Assembly: GCA_046086225.1 (NCBI GenBank) | Contig: JBJSXF010000208.1 | Span: 1 to 7,933, forward strand | Source: JBJSXF01 sp046086225 | GTDB lineage: Bacteria > Actinomycetota > Acidimicrobiia > IMCC26256 > PALSA-610 | Length of the DNA: 7,933 nucleotides | Direction: 5' to 3' | In this document: positions 1-6,201 of the stretch, piece after piece | How the letters are laid out: the number at the start of each line of letters is the position of its first letter | Numbering within the stretch: position 1 is the stretch's first letter | Position numbers and translations under genes: made by a program | Notes under the pieces: generated by a model | The model's database searches: none | Told to the model about the DNA's origin: nothing | Seen by the model: only the letters and a program-made list of their open reading frames with translations

Positions 1-375
1 GGCCGGGATGCCCGGCCCGCTGATCGGGTTGTTGAGGTCGGCGGCACCGAAGTGGGCCGTCGTCGAGGTGATGACCGTTCCGCCGAGCGCGGTGCCCGCC
101 GTCGTGCTGACCTTGCGGGCGGCGCCGCTGTGCCACACCGCGGCCGGGTGGTCCTCGACCTTGTACTTCGTGCCGGCGGCGCCCGTCGCCGTCGTGAGGA
201 AGCAGCCGATCGTGAGCTCGCTCGTCCCGCCCGGTGCGGTCGGGAAGATGGAGAACTTGCAGGTGTTGTCGCCGTCGGCTCCGGCCGGCGTCGGGACCAT
301 GAGTCCCGTGACGGCCGTGAGCGTGGCGGCGAGGGTGGCGAGGCGCATGGTCCTCGCCCGTCCGAGTACGCGCAT
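1..375 (-). CDS. Secreted protein, N-terminal part only (gene runs off the window)
   Basis: Minus-strand reading frame open from an ATG at 375-373 to the window edge, giving 125 residues without a stop. It begins MRVLGRARTMRLATLAATLT, a signal peptide with an Arg-rich start and a hydrophobic core ending near PTPAGA (about residue 33). The mature part starts DGDNTCKFSIFP and has two cysteines (about residues 39 and 58), consistent with a disulfide outside the cell. The last visible residues, AHFGAADLNNPISGPGIPA, match the style of a short extracellular motif common in actinobacterial and phage surface proteins (FTAADVGRxVxGxGIPAG); this is recalled, not searched. An AGGGGGG Shine-Dalgarno sits at about 384-390, 8-9 nt before the ATG, which supports this start. 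A second ATG lies at 348. The C-terminus, and so any anchoring signal, is outside the window. Function is unknown; a secreted or surface role is inferred. Confidence 0.75.
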   Translation of the reverse strand, partial: MRVLGRARTMRLATLAATLTAVTGLMVPTPAGADGDNTCKFSIFPTAPGGTSELTIGCFLTTATGAAGTKYKVEDHPAAVWHSGAARKVSTTAGTALGGTVITSTTAHFGAADLNNPISGPGIPA

Positions 376-383
376 TCCGGTTT

Positions 384-390
384 CCCCCCT
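384..390 (-). promoter_or_regulatory. Ribosome binding site of the partial secreted-protein gene
   Basis: The minus strand reads AGGGGGGAAACCGGA before the ATG at 375. The purine-rich block is well spaced and decides this start over the later in-frame ATG at 348. Confidence 0.6.
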
Positions 391-404
391 GGTAGCCGTT
401 GACT

Positions 405-425
405 GACGCCGCTGTCAGCGGCGTC
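405..425 (-). terminator. Perfect inverted repeat between two minus-strand genes (terminator or leader hairpin)
   Basis: GACGCCGCTG (405-414) is followed by one base and then its exact reverse complement CAGCGGCGTC (416-425). It lies 64 bp after the stop of the upstream gene (489) and 30 bp before the start of the next gene (375). No U-tract follows it on the minus strand. It could end transcription of the gene at 489-1187, form a hairpin in the leader of the next gene, or be a dyad operator. A possible -35 (TTGACC, 461-456) lies on its upstream side, which would put the hairpin at the 5' end of the downstream transcript. Confidence 0.5.
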
Positions 426-488
426 GTCGGGAGTCTGACCACACGGGGTGGGCGGGGTCAATCCCCGATCCCGGAGGCGGCGAGCGCT

Positions 489-1187
489 TCAGGCGTTCCG
501 TCGGCGGCGGCTGCGCCGGATCGCTCCGACCAGCCCGGCGATGAGGGCCACACCGACGATCCCGGCCACGACGATCCCGGCTGCACCCCCGTCCGAACCG
601 CCCGCCGATCCGGACGGTGCGGTCGTGGTGGTCTCCAGCGCGAGCACGGGCACGAGCTCGGCCCGCCCGGCCAGCGCGTCGGTCACCCGGGCCGGCGCTT
701 CCCAGTAGGCGGGCTCGCCCGGGGTCGAGGTGGCCCGGCACCGCGGACAGGCGATCCAGGCCCGGCCCGGCGTCGTGGCGTAGAGGACGCTCCAGGTCGT
801 CGGCGGGGCATCGGCGCCGTCCCAGGTGCCGGTCACGTCGATCCGGTAGCGCTCGGCGTCGGGCGGGGGCTGCGATCGGGCGGGTGGCGGCCCGAAGAGT
901 CCGCCCGGCAGCCAGGCCTGGACGAAGACGGCGGTCGTGTAGGGATCGAGGCGCCGTCGCGAGGTGCCGGGGAGCGGGCCGACGACGACGGCCCCGGTGA
1001 AGGCCAGGCCACCGCCGATGGTGACCGGGCCGGAGCCCCCGCGGGCGGGACCGGTGTCATCGGCGCCCGCCGGAGCCGCCGAGCCGAGGAGCGCGGCGGT
1101 CACGATCAGCACCGTGAGCAGGGGCCGAAGGCCCCGGAACGCGACGAACGGGCCGGGATGGCTCCCGGCCCGTTCGCACATGACCAT
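489..1187 (-). CDS. Exported type I membrane protein with C-terminal transmembrane anchor
   Basis: A 232-residue protein if started at the ATG at 1187; an in-frame ATG at 1181 would remove two residues. Residues 1-42 form a signal peptide: Arg-containing start, hydrophobic core LLTVLIVTAALLGSAAPAGA, likely cleavage before ADD or DD. The extracellular part (about 43-185) is Pro- and Gly-rich, holds several Trp and Tyr residues and a single CPRC pair (147-150), and belongs to no family I recognise. A TTTTAP linker and Gly/Ser-rich stretch (186-203) lead to a transmembrane segment (about 204-222, IVVAGIVGVALIAGLVGAI) and an RRSRRRRNA tail, a classic stop-transfer. The start lies 8 nt after the stop of the LPRTG gene, so the two are probably one operon with coupled translation; no convincing Shine-Dalgarno is visible. 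A 14-bp hairpin covers the first codons. Function unknown. Confidence 0.75.
   Translation of the reverse strand: MVMCERAGSHPGPFVAFRGLRPLLTVLIVTAALLGSAAPAGADDTGPARGGSGPVTIGGGLAFTGAVVVGPLPGTSRRRLDPYTTAVFVQAWLPGGLFGPPPARSQPPPDAERYRIDVTGTWDGADAPPTTWSVLYATTPGRAWIACPRCRATSTPGEPAYWEAPARVTDALAGRAELVPVLALETTTTAPSGSAGGSDGGAAGIVVAGIVGVALIAGLVGAIRRSRRRRNA
1145..1176 (-). terminator. 14-bp perfect hairpin at the junction of two genes
   Basis: CGAACGGGCCGGGA (1145-1158), a TGGC loop, then the exact reverse complement TCCCGGCCCGTTCG (1163-1176). It begins 19 nt after the stop of the LPRTG gene, where a terminator is expected, yet lies inside the signal-peptide codons of the next gene (ATG at 1187). A second small hairpin, GGGGCC-GAA-GGCCCC, follows at 1121-1135. 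There is no U-tract. It may act as a terminator, an attenuator, or a structure limiting translation of the downstream gene. Confidence 0.6.
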
Positions 1188-1195
1188 GGGAACGA

Positions 1196-2086
1196 TCAGG
1201 CGTCCAGCGCGCCCCGGCGGTTGCGCAGCGCCAGAGCGAGACCACCGGCGACGAGCGAAATGCCGATCGCGGCGAGCGGGGCGCTCGACGAGCCCGTGCG
1301 GGGCAGCGTGCCCGCCGTGGTGGTCGGCGCCACCGTGGTGGTCGTGGTGGTGGGGACGTCGGCCGAGCCCGAGAGCTTCGGCGCGAACGCCAAGGTCAGG
1401 GCAACCGTCTTCCCCGTGGTCGGGAGCCCGAGCGCGGTGTTGATCACGCTCTCGAGGGTGAAGCACCCTTCGGTTCCGTCCTGGATCGCCGGGATGGACA
1501 CCGCGTTGTCAACCACGGTCGCCTTGCCGGTCGCCAGGTTGTAGGCCGCGCCCCCCGGCTTCTCGGTCGAGGCCGCGAGCGTGATCGGACCGACCGGGCA
1601 GTCGACGGTGCCGAGCGACGGAACGGTGGCGAGGGTCTTGCTCGAGCCGTTCAGGCGCACGATGCCGCCCTCGGGGTCGATCACGCCCGACCAGTCGGAG
1701 GTTGCCACGATCTGGGTGGTGGCGTCGACCGGACCGACCGCGCCGTTGTACGGCGGGCAGGTGATGTCGGCCTTCTTCAGGAGGAACTTGCCGTCGGCGC
1801 CGACGGTGCCGGTCGCCGTGCACGGGATCGGGCCGATCTTCGACGGGGTTCCTGTCACCACGACGTTGAGGGTGACGCCGATGGTCACGGTGATCGGGCC
1901 GGCGGGCGTGACCCCACCCGCAGCCGCCGTCGTGGTCGTCGTCGAGGCGGGCGCGGTGGTCGTGGTGGTGGCCATGACCTGGGCACCGGCGACGCCGGCG
2001 AAGCACAGGGTCACGAGACCGGCGACCGTGGCGACGGCCCCGATCCGAAGCGAGCGCCGACTCGGCGCTCCCGAACGCTTGAGCAT
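1196..2086 (-). CDS. LPRTG sortase-anchored cell-wall surface protein
   Basis: A 296-residue protein from the ATG at 2086. Residues 1-35 are a signal peptide (MLKRSGAPSRRSLRIGAVAT, then a hydrophobic core, cleavage near GVAGA). A Thr-rich linker (39-54) follows, then a compact domain (about 62-240) with four cysteines (89, 110, 163, 208) that could pair as disulfides; I do not recognise its family. A second Thr-rich spacer (245-258) precedes LPRTG (261-265), a hydrophobic segment (about 268-287) and a basic tail RNRRGALDA. This is the complete cell-wall sorting signal: sortase cleaves between T and G and links the protein to peptidoglycan precursor. The start is set by GGGGAGGAACCC directly before the ATG; an upstream in-frame start would overlap the promoter. 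The sortase itself is not in the window. The membrane-anchored protein gene follows 8 nt after the stop. Anchoring is well supported; ligand or role is unknown. Confidence 0.9.
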   Translation of the reverse strand: MLKRSGAPSRRSLRIGAVATVAGLVTLCFAGVAGAQVMATTTTTAPASTTTTTAAAGGVTPAGPITVTIGVTLNVVVTGTPSKIGPIPCTATGTVGADGKFLLKKADITCPPYNGAVGPVDATTQIVATSDWSGVIDPEGGIVRLNGSSKTLATVPSLGTVDCPVGPITLAASTEKPGGAAYNLATGKATVVDNAVSIPAIQDGTEGCFTLESVINTALGLPTTGKTVALTLAFAPKLSGSADVPTTTTTTVAPTTTAGTLPRTGSSSAPLAAIGISLVAGGLALALRNRRGALDA

Positions 2087-2090
2087 GGGT

Positions 2091-2097
2091 TCCTCCC
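2091..2097 (-). promoter_or_regulatory. Strong ribosome binding site of the LPRTG protein gene
   Basis: The minus strand reads GGGGAGGAACCC immediately before the ATG at 2086, with GGAGG about 5 nt from the start codon. It fixes the start and excludes the longer in-frame extension to 2173. Confidence 0.75.
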
Positions 2098-2144
2098 CGG
2101 GAGTGGTCCGGCCACACGAGGCGTGCCGCCGCAATCGCTCGCTG

Positions 2145-2173
2145 ACCCTACGGGCTGGGCCGGATACGGTCAA
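2145..2173 (-). promoter_or_regulatory. Sigma70-type promoter of the LPRTG protein gene
   Basis: On the minus strand TTGACC (2173-2168) is separated by exactly 17 bp from TAGGGT (2150-2145), which fits the TAnnnT -10 pattern of actinobacterial housekeeping promoters. Transcription would begin near 2138, leaving a leader of about 50 nt before the ATG at 2086. The promoter lies in the gap after the RCC1-repeat gene, so the LPRTG gene is probably its own transcription unit, with the membrane-protein gene behind it. Confidence 0.65.
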
Positions 2174-2191
2174 AACCGGTTCGCCCGGGTT

Positions 2192-2216
2192 CGGCGGACC
2201 GGTCCGGATTCCGCCG
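2192..2216 (-). terminator. Inverted repeat just after the RCC1-repeat gene
   Basis: CGGCGGA (2192-2198) and TCCGCCG (2210-2216) are reverse complements around an 11-nt centre, which overlaps the palindrome GGACCGGTCC (2196-2205). It lies 3-27 nt after the stop of the RCC1-repeat gene and before the promoter of the next gene, as a terminator would. The stem is modest and no U-tract follows. Confidence 0.4.
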
Positions 2217-2218
2217 GG

Positions 2219-4519
2219 TCAGAGGCCGGAGACGGCGGTGGGCACGAGTCGGTCGGTGAGCGTGCCGTCGCCGAGCTGGCCGAAGCGGTTGTCGCCCCAG
2301 CAGGTGGCCCCGCCGGTCGCGGTGAGGGTGCAGGTGTGGAAGCGGCCGGCCACCAGCGCGGCGACGGTGCCGGTCGGGCCGGAGACGGCGGTCGCCACGA
2401 GCCGGTTCGCCGTGGTGCCGTCACCGACCTCTCCGTTGGAGTTCTCGCCCCAGCACCGGGCGCTGCCCCCGGCCAGCCGCGCGCACGAGTGGTTGCCGCC
2501 GGCGGTGATCGTCGTGAAGGTGACGCCGCCGAGACCGGCGAGCGCCGTGGGCTGGTTGGTGTTCACCATCGCGTTGTTGCCGACCTGCCCGTAGGTGTTG
2601 TAGCCCCAGCACCGCGGGGTGCCGTCGGCGAGCCGGGCGCAGGCGTGGCTCTCGCCCGCCACGATGGTGGCGACGTTCACCAGGTTGCCGCTCGTGTTCT
2701 TCACCACGGTCGGAGACTTGATGTAGAGGTTGGCGCCTGCGACCCCGAGCTGGCCCGAGCCGTTCAGCCCCCAGCACCGGGCCGTGCCCCCGGCGATCCG
2801 CGCACAGGTGAACAGCCAGCCGCCGGTGAGCGACACCGCATTGGCGAGCGGGGTCGCGCCCGCCATCACGGCGACGGCAACCTGCTGATCGATGATGTTG
2901 CCGTTGCCGAGTTGACCCCACTCGTTGTAGCCCCAGCACTTGAGCGTGCCGCCCACCAGGAGCGCGCAGGTGTGGAACTCCCCGGCGGCGATGGCCACCG
3001 CGTTGGCGACCGAGAGCACCGCCACCGGCGTGCGGCGATCGGTGCGCGTGTTGTCGCCGAGCTGGCCGTAGTTGTTGTTGCCCCAGCACCGCACTGCGCC
3101 GGTGACGAGCAGCGCGCAGGAATGGTCGGCCCCGGTCGCGATGGCCTTCGCTCCGGTCAGCCCCGTCACTGCGGTCGGGACGAGTCGTCGGGTCGTGGTG
3201 CCGTCGCCGAGCTGGCCGATGTAGTTCGCGCCCCAGCACTTCGCCGTGCCGTTCGCGAGCAGCGCGCACGTGTGGTATTGGCCGGCGGCGATCTCCACTG
3301 CGTTGGTCGGCGCCGTGCCCAGACCCGTCGGGGTCACGGGAGTCGGCTGGTCGGTGAGCGTGTTGTTGCCGATCTGGCCCGAGGTGTTGTCGCCCCAGCA
3401 GCGGTCGGTGCCGTTGGCGAGGGTGGCGCAGGTGTGGCGTTCGCCGAGGGCGACACCCGTGGCGTTGTTGATCCCGGACACCGCGACCGGAATCTTCGAG
3501 AGGGCGAGCGGCGTCCCGTTGCCGAGCTGGCCGTCGCCGTCGGCGCCGAAGCATTGGGCGACACCTGAGGCGAGGGTGGCGCAGGTGTGGCTGCCGCCGG
3601 CCGCGATCGTCGTGGCTGCGGTCATCCCGGCGACGGCAACGGGCGCGGTGCGGTCGGTGAGCGTGTTGTCACCGACCTGACCCGAGCCGTTCTCGCCCCA
3701 GCAGCGGGCCGCCCCGTTGGCGAGGAGCCCGCACGTGTGCGATCCGCCGGCGACGAGGGTGGTGATGGTCGTCAGCCCACCGATCACGGCGGTGGGCGCG
3801 GTGCGGTCGGTCGTGGTGCCGTCGCCGAGCTGGCCCGAGGCGTTGTCGCCCCAGCAGCGGCCGGTGCCGTTGGCGAGGAGTGCGCAGGTGTGGTGACCGC
3901 CGGCCGCGATCGCCGTGGCGGTGGTCAGGCCGCTGACCGCCGTCGGCACCTTCTTGGCGACGAGGGTGCCGTCGCCGATCTCGCCGTCGGCGTTCGCCCC
4001 CCAGCAACGGCCGGTGCCGTTGGCGAGGAGCGCGCAGGTGTGGTCACCACCCGCCGTGATCGCCGTGACGGTCGAGAGGCCGGGCACGGTCGTCGGTGTC
4101 GTCCGGTCGGTGAGGGTGTTGTCGCCGAGCTGGCCGTTGGTGTTGTCGCCCCAGCACTTCACGGTGCCCGGCGCGAGGAGCGCGCAGGTATGGCGGGCAC
4201 CGGCCGTGATCGCGAGCACGCCGGTCAGGCCGCTGACCGCGGTCGGCACCTTCTTGGCGACGAGGGTGCCGTCGCCGATCTCGCCGTTCGCGTTCGCGCC
4301 CCAGCACCGAACCGTTCCCGCCGGTGCGAGCAGGCAGGTGTGGGCGGTGCCCGCGGCGAACGCCGGCCGCCCGGCTGCGCCCGGGGTCGGCGCGACTGCC
4401 GCGGCGGGGCGGACGCCGACGACCGTCAGTGCGGCGGCGCCCATGACGAGGGCGAGGAGGCCCGAGGTCGATCGGAACCTGCGGTGCGGGGCGTCCGTGC
4501 CGTTGCGCCTGCTCATCAC
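2219..4519 (-). CDS. Large secreted RCC1-repeat (beta-propeller) protein
   Basis: A 766-residue protein. Residues 1-41 are a signal peptide (MMSRRNGTDAPHRRFR, hydrophobic core LLALVMGAAALTVVGV, cleavage near RPAAA). The rest is a tandem array of about 50-residue RCC1 (regulator of chromosome condensation) repeats following roughly AGxxHTCALLANGTxRCWG, NxxGQLGDGTxTDR, PxxVxGL. I count 14 C(W/F)G cores, the sixth being CFG, each with a nearby HTC-type cysteine, so about one disulfide per blade. RCC1 folds are seven-bladed propellers, so 14 repeats suggest two propellers in tandem. The array ends at the last residue; there is no LPxTG, transmembrane anchor or enzymatic domain. In bacteria such proteins are usually secreted and of unknown function; a binding or scaffold role is inferred. 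The start is GTG at 4519, 9 nt after GAGGAG; ATG at 4516 is equally possible. It follows the FN3 gene by 58 bp with no visible terminator or promoter, so the two are probably co-transcribed. Confidence 0.9.
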   Translation of the reverse strand: MMSRRNGTDAPHRRFRSTSGLLALVMGAAALTVVGVRPAAAVAPTPGAAGRPAFAAGTAHTCLLAPAGTVRCWGANANGEIGDGTLVAKKVPTAVSGLTGVLAITAGARHTCALLAPGTVKCWGDNTNGQLGDNTLTDRTTPTTVPGLSTVTAITAGGDHTCALLANGTGRCWGANADGEIGDGTLVAKKVPTAVSGLTTATAIAAGGHHTCALLANGTGRCWGDNASGQLGDGTTTDRTAPTAVIGGLTTITTLVAGGSHTCGLLANGAARCWGENGSGQVGDNTLTDRTAPVAVAGMTAATTIAAGGSHTCATLASGVAQCFGADGDGQLGNGTPLALSKIPVAVSGINNATGVALGERHTCATLANGTDRCWGDNTSGQIGNNTLTDQPTPVTPTGLGTAPTNAVEIAAGQYHTCALLANGTAKCWGANYIGQLGDGTTTRRLVPTAVTGLTGAKAIATGADHSCALLVTGAVRCWGNNNYGQLGDNTRTDRRTPVAVLSVANAVAIAAGEFHTCALLVGGTLKCWGYNEWGQLGNGNIIDQQVAVAVMAGATPLANAVSLTGGWLFTCARIAGGTARCWGLNGSGQLGVAGANLYIKSPTVVKNTSGNLVNVATIVAGESHACARLADGTPRCWGYNTYGQVGNNAMVNTNQPTALAGLGGVTFTTITAGGNHSCARLAGGSARCWGENSNGEVGDGTTANRLVATAVSGPTGTVAALVAGRFHTCTLTATGGATCWGDNRFGQLGDGTLTDRLVPTAVSGL
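3923..4306. repeat. Near-identical 300-bp-period duplication inside the RCC1 array
   Basis: Bases 3923-4006 and 4223-4306 align without gaps over 84 nt with 4 mismatches (3941, 3988, 3989, 3998), at an offset of exactly 300 bp, which is two blades of 50 codons. Both copies encode VAKKVPTAVSGL and GEIGDGTL. The rest of the array is much more diverged at DNA level, so the two N-terminal two-blade units look recently duplicated or homogenised by gene conversion. Confidence 0.75.
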
Positions 4520-4577
4520 TCCGTGGTGCTCCTCGTTCCTCGGATGGGCTTCCGTGCCGCGCCCGGGATGCGTCGAC

Positions 4578-6035
4578 TCAGGTGATGGTGAACCGCACGG
4601 CGGTGACGCCGAACGAGGTCAGGGGGGTGGCTGCCCGGCAGTCGCCCCCGGCGGCTGCGGCGGCGAGTCCGGCGTTCAGGGTCAGACGTCCGGAGACTCG
4701 GCGGCCCGTGAAGAGGTTCGCCCGCTGGGTCACCTCGCCGGAGAACTTCACGATGGTCGTGTGCCCGCTGGTCGAGAGGAACCGGTAGCGCACGGTGGCG
4801 CCGGAGACTCCCATCGAACCGGGGCTCGTCCAGGTGATGCGTCCGAACCCGCCGCTCGTCATCGTGGTCGCCAGGGCGTTCTCGCAGCTCATGGGCGCGA
4901 TCGAGCGGAAGTCCACGGCGACGGCGGCGGCAGTCACGTAGCCGCCGGTGCACGAGGCGAGGGTGCCGTTGAGCCCGATCGATTGGGTTGCCTTGGCGGC
5001 GAGGCGCAGACCGGGCGCGACGCTCACCGTCCCGGCTGATCCGACGCAGGTGGTCGTCGCGAAGGCATTGCCGACGACGACGGGGTTCGAGACTCGCGCC
5101 GGGCTCTCACCCCGGAGGTTGTTGGCGGTCACCGCGCAGGTGTAGGTGGCGCCGGGCGTGAGCGCGGTTGCGATGACCGGGCTCGCGAGCTGGAGCGGGC
5201 TGCCCGGCAATCCGCCGTTGCTCGACGTGCAGCGCGCCCGGAAGCTGATGACCGGCGAGCCGTTGTCGGTGTTCTTCCGCACCACGACCGCGATCCCTTG
5301 CGGGAGCGAGATGACGTTGAGCACGGCGGGGGCGGCGGGCGCGCCGACGGTGGCCCGGCCGACATCGGAGGCGGTGCTCGTGCCCCGGGCGTTGGTCGCA
5401 GTGACGGTGCAGGTGTAGCGCTTGCCCGTGGTGAGCGCGGCCACGGTGAGCGGCGCGGTAGCCCCGGTCGCCGTTCCGCTCACGCCGCCGTTCGCCGACG
5501 TGCACGACGCCGTGTAAGAGGTGACGGCGCTGCCGTTGCTGCCCCCGTTGGCGAACTGCACGCGCAGCGGACCGGTCGCGGCGGCGGTCGGGAGGGGGAG
5601 CGCTTCGACGCTCACCGGTGTGGCCGGGGCGGCCGCCGGGACGATCGCGGCTGATGCAGTCGAAGCCGGGCTTGTGCCGATCGCGTTCGTCGCGGTGACG
5701 GTGCACGTGTAGGTCTTGCCCGTGGTGAGGGATCCGACGGTGAGCGGCGACGAGGCTCCCGACTGGGTGCCGGGGGCACCGCCGTTCGACGAGGTGCACG
5801 TGGCCGAGAAGCCGGTGATGGCGCTGCCGTTGTCGGCGCCCGGTGTGAAGCTGACCTGGATCGCGGTGAGCGTGCTCGTGACGCCCGAGACGGTCGGGGC
5901 GTCGGGCGGACCGACCGCGCCGGCGATGCCCGAAGCGGTGGTGGCGAGCACGAGCGCGAGGGTGATGACGACGAGCATGCGCCGACCGGCGCGCCGGGGG
6001 CTCCGGGTCCCGTTCGCTCGGCGTGTCGAAGTCAT
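4578..6035 (-). CDS. Secreted protein with three fibronectin type III domains and a four-cysteine C-terminal domain
   Basis: A 485-residue protein from the ATG at 6035. Residues 1-40 are a signal peptide with a strongly basic start (RRANGTRSPRRAGRR) and hydrophobic core MLVVITLALVLA, cleavage near GIAGA. Three FN3 domains follow (about 42-132, 135-230, 232-322), each with the TCTSSNGG- or SCTSANGG-type core and YTC(T/A)VTA(T/N)N strand typical of actinobacterial secreted FN3s. Each has a cysteine pair (80/111, 178/209, 269/300) likely to form a disulfide. Residues about 328-485 are a different domain with cysteines 330, 362, 384 and 466, TWTSPGSMG and GGDCRAATP near the end, homologous to the whole mature product of the gene at 6202. 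No anchor is seen, so it is probably released or bound through partners. An in-frame TTG at 6089 could extend it by 18 residues, but would place a GC hairpin in coding sequence. Adhesion or matrix binding is inferred from FN3 only. Confidence 0.85.
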   Translation of the reverse strand: MTSTRRANGTRSPRRAGRRMLVVITLALVLATTASGIAGAVGPPDAPTVSGVTSTLTAIQVSFTPGADNGSAITGFSATCTSSNGGAPGTQSGASSPLTVGSLTTGKTYTCTVTATNAIGTSPASTASAAIVPAAAPATPVSVEALPLPTAAATGPLRVQFANGGSNGSAVTSYTASCTSANGGVSGTATGATAPLTVAALTTGKRYTCTVTATNARGTSTASDVGRATVGAPAAPAVLNVISLPQGIAVVVRKNTDNGSPVISFRARCTSSNGGLPGSPLQLASPVIATALTPGATYTCAVTANNLRGESPARVSNPVVVGNAFATTTCVGSAGTVSVAPGLRLAAKATQSIGLNGTLASCTGGYVTAAAVAVDFRSIAPMSCENALATTMTSGGFGRITWTSPGSMGVSGATVRYRFLSTSGHTTIVKFSGEVTQRANLFTGRRVSGRLTLNAGLAAAAAGGDCRAATPLTSFGVTAVRFTIT

Positions 6036-6059
6036 GTCCTGCGGGATCCCTCTCCGGCG

Positions 6060-6081
6060 CCGGCCCCGGGTGCCCGGGCCG
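6060..6081 (-). other. GC-rich hairpin upstream of the FN3 protein gene
   Basis: CCGGCCCCGGG and CCCGGGCCGG pair around a TG loop with one bulged C, about 25-46 nt upstream of the ATG at 6035. A TTGACC (6089-6084) lies just beside it, but no -10 sequence is found at the right distance, so no promoter is called. Probably part of the leader of the FN3 gene. Confidence 0.35.
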
Positions 6082-6150
6082 GTGGTCAAGGTGGCAGCGT
6101 TCCCTGAGGATTACCAGAGAAGCCGCGGTGAAGTGCGTCGGCGCCACGCG

Positions 6151-6178
6151 GAAGGGCCCCGCCGAAGCGGGGCCCTTC
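6151..6178 (-). terminator. Strong UUCG-loop hairpin terminator after the small secreted-protein gene
   Basis: GAAGGGCCCCGC (6151-6162), CGAA, then GCGGGGCCCTTC (6167-6178): a perfect 12-bp stem. On the minus strand the loop is TTCG closed by a C-G pair, the ultrastable cUUCGg tetraloop, which orients it for minus-strand RNA. It begins 24 nt after the stop at 6202. No U-tract follows, as is common in high-GC actinobacteria. Confidence 0.8.
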
Positions 6179-6201
6179 GCATGGCTCGGTCAGCCGGATG
6201 A

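Noticed and set aside
1..17. GGCCGGG-ATG-CCCGGCC hairpin at the window start
   Set aside because: It falls in codons for the GPGIPA motif of the partial gene and follows from GC-rich Gly/Pro codons; there is no gene end to give it meaning.
1188..1466. Extension of the membrane-anchored protein upstream to 1466
   Set aside because: The added part overlaps the LPRTG gene in another frame, is His/Arg/Pro low complexity, and would bury the signal peptide inside the protein.
2087..2173. N-terminal extension of the LPRTG protein to a start at 2173
   Set aside because: It would overlap the TTGACC/TAGGGT promoter, and the ATG at 2086 has an excellent Shine-Dalgarno and begins a standard signal peptide.
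2123..3568. 481-codon open frame on the plus strand (also 3587-4585, 3915-5039 and 1581-2594)
   Set aside because: These lie antisense to the RCC1, LPRTG and FN3 genes. Their translations are low-complexity Arg/Gly/Ala/Val/Pro repeats mirroring the repeat period of the real genes; high GC keeps shadow frames open. They lack recognisable domains.
2219..4519. Regularly spaced DNA repeats suggestive of a CRISPR array
   Set aside because: The ~150-bp period matches 50-codon protein repeats, the copies are diverged, and the region is one continuous reading frame.
6036..6089. TTG start at 6089 for the FN3 protein
   Set aside because: It adds a very basic 18-residue stretch before a complete signal peptide and makes a GC hairpin coding. 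The Shine-Dalgarno spacing is poor for both starts, so this is kept as an alternative only.
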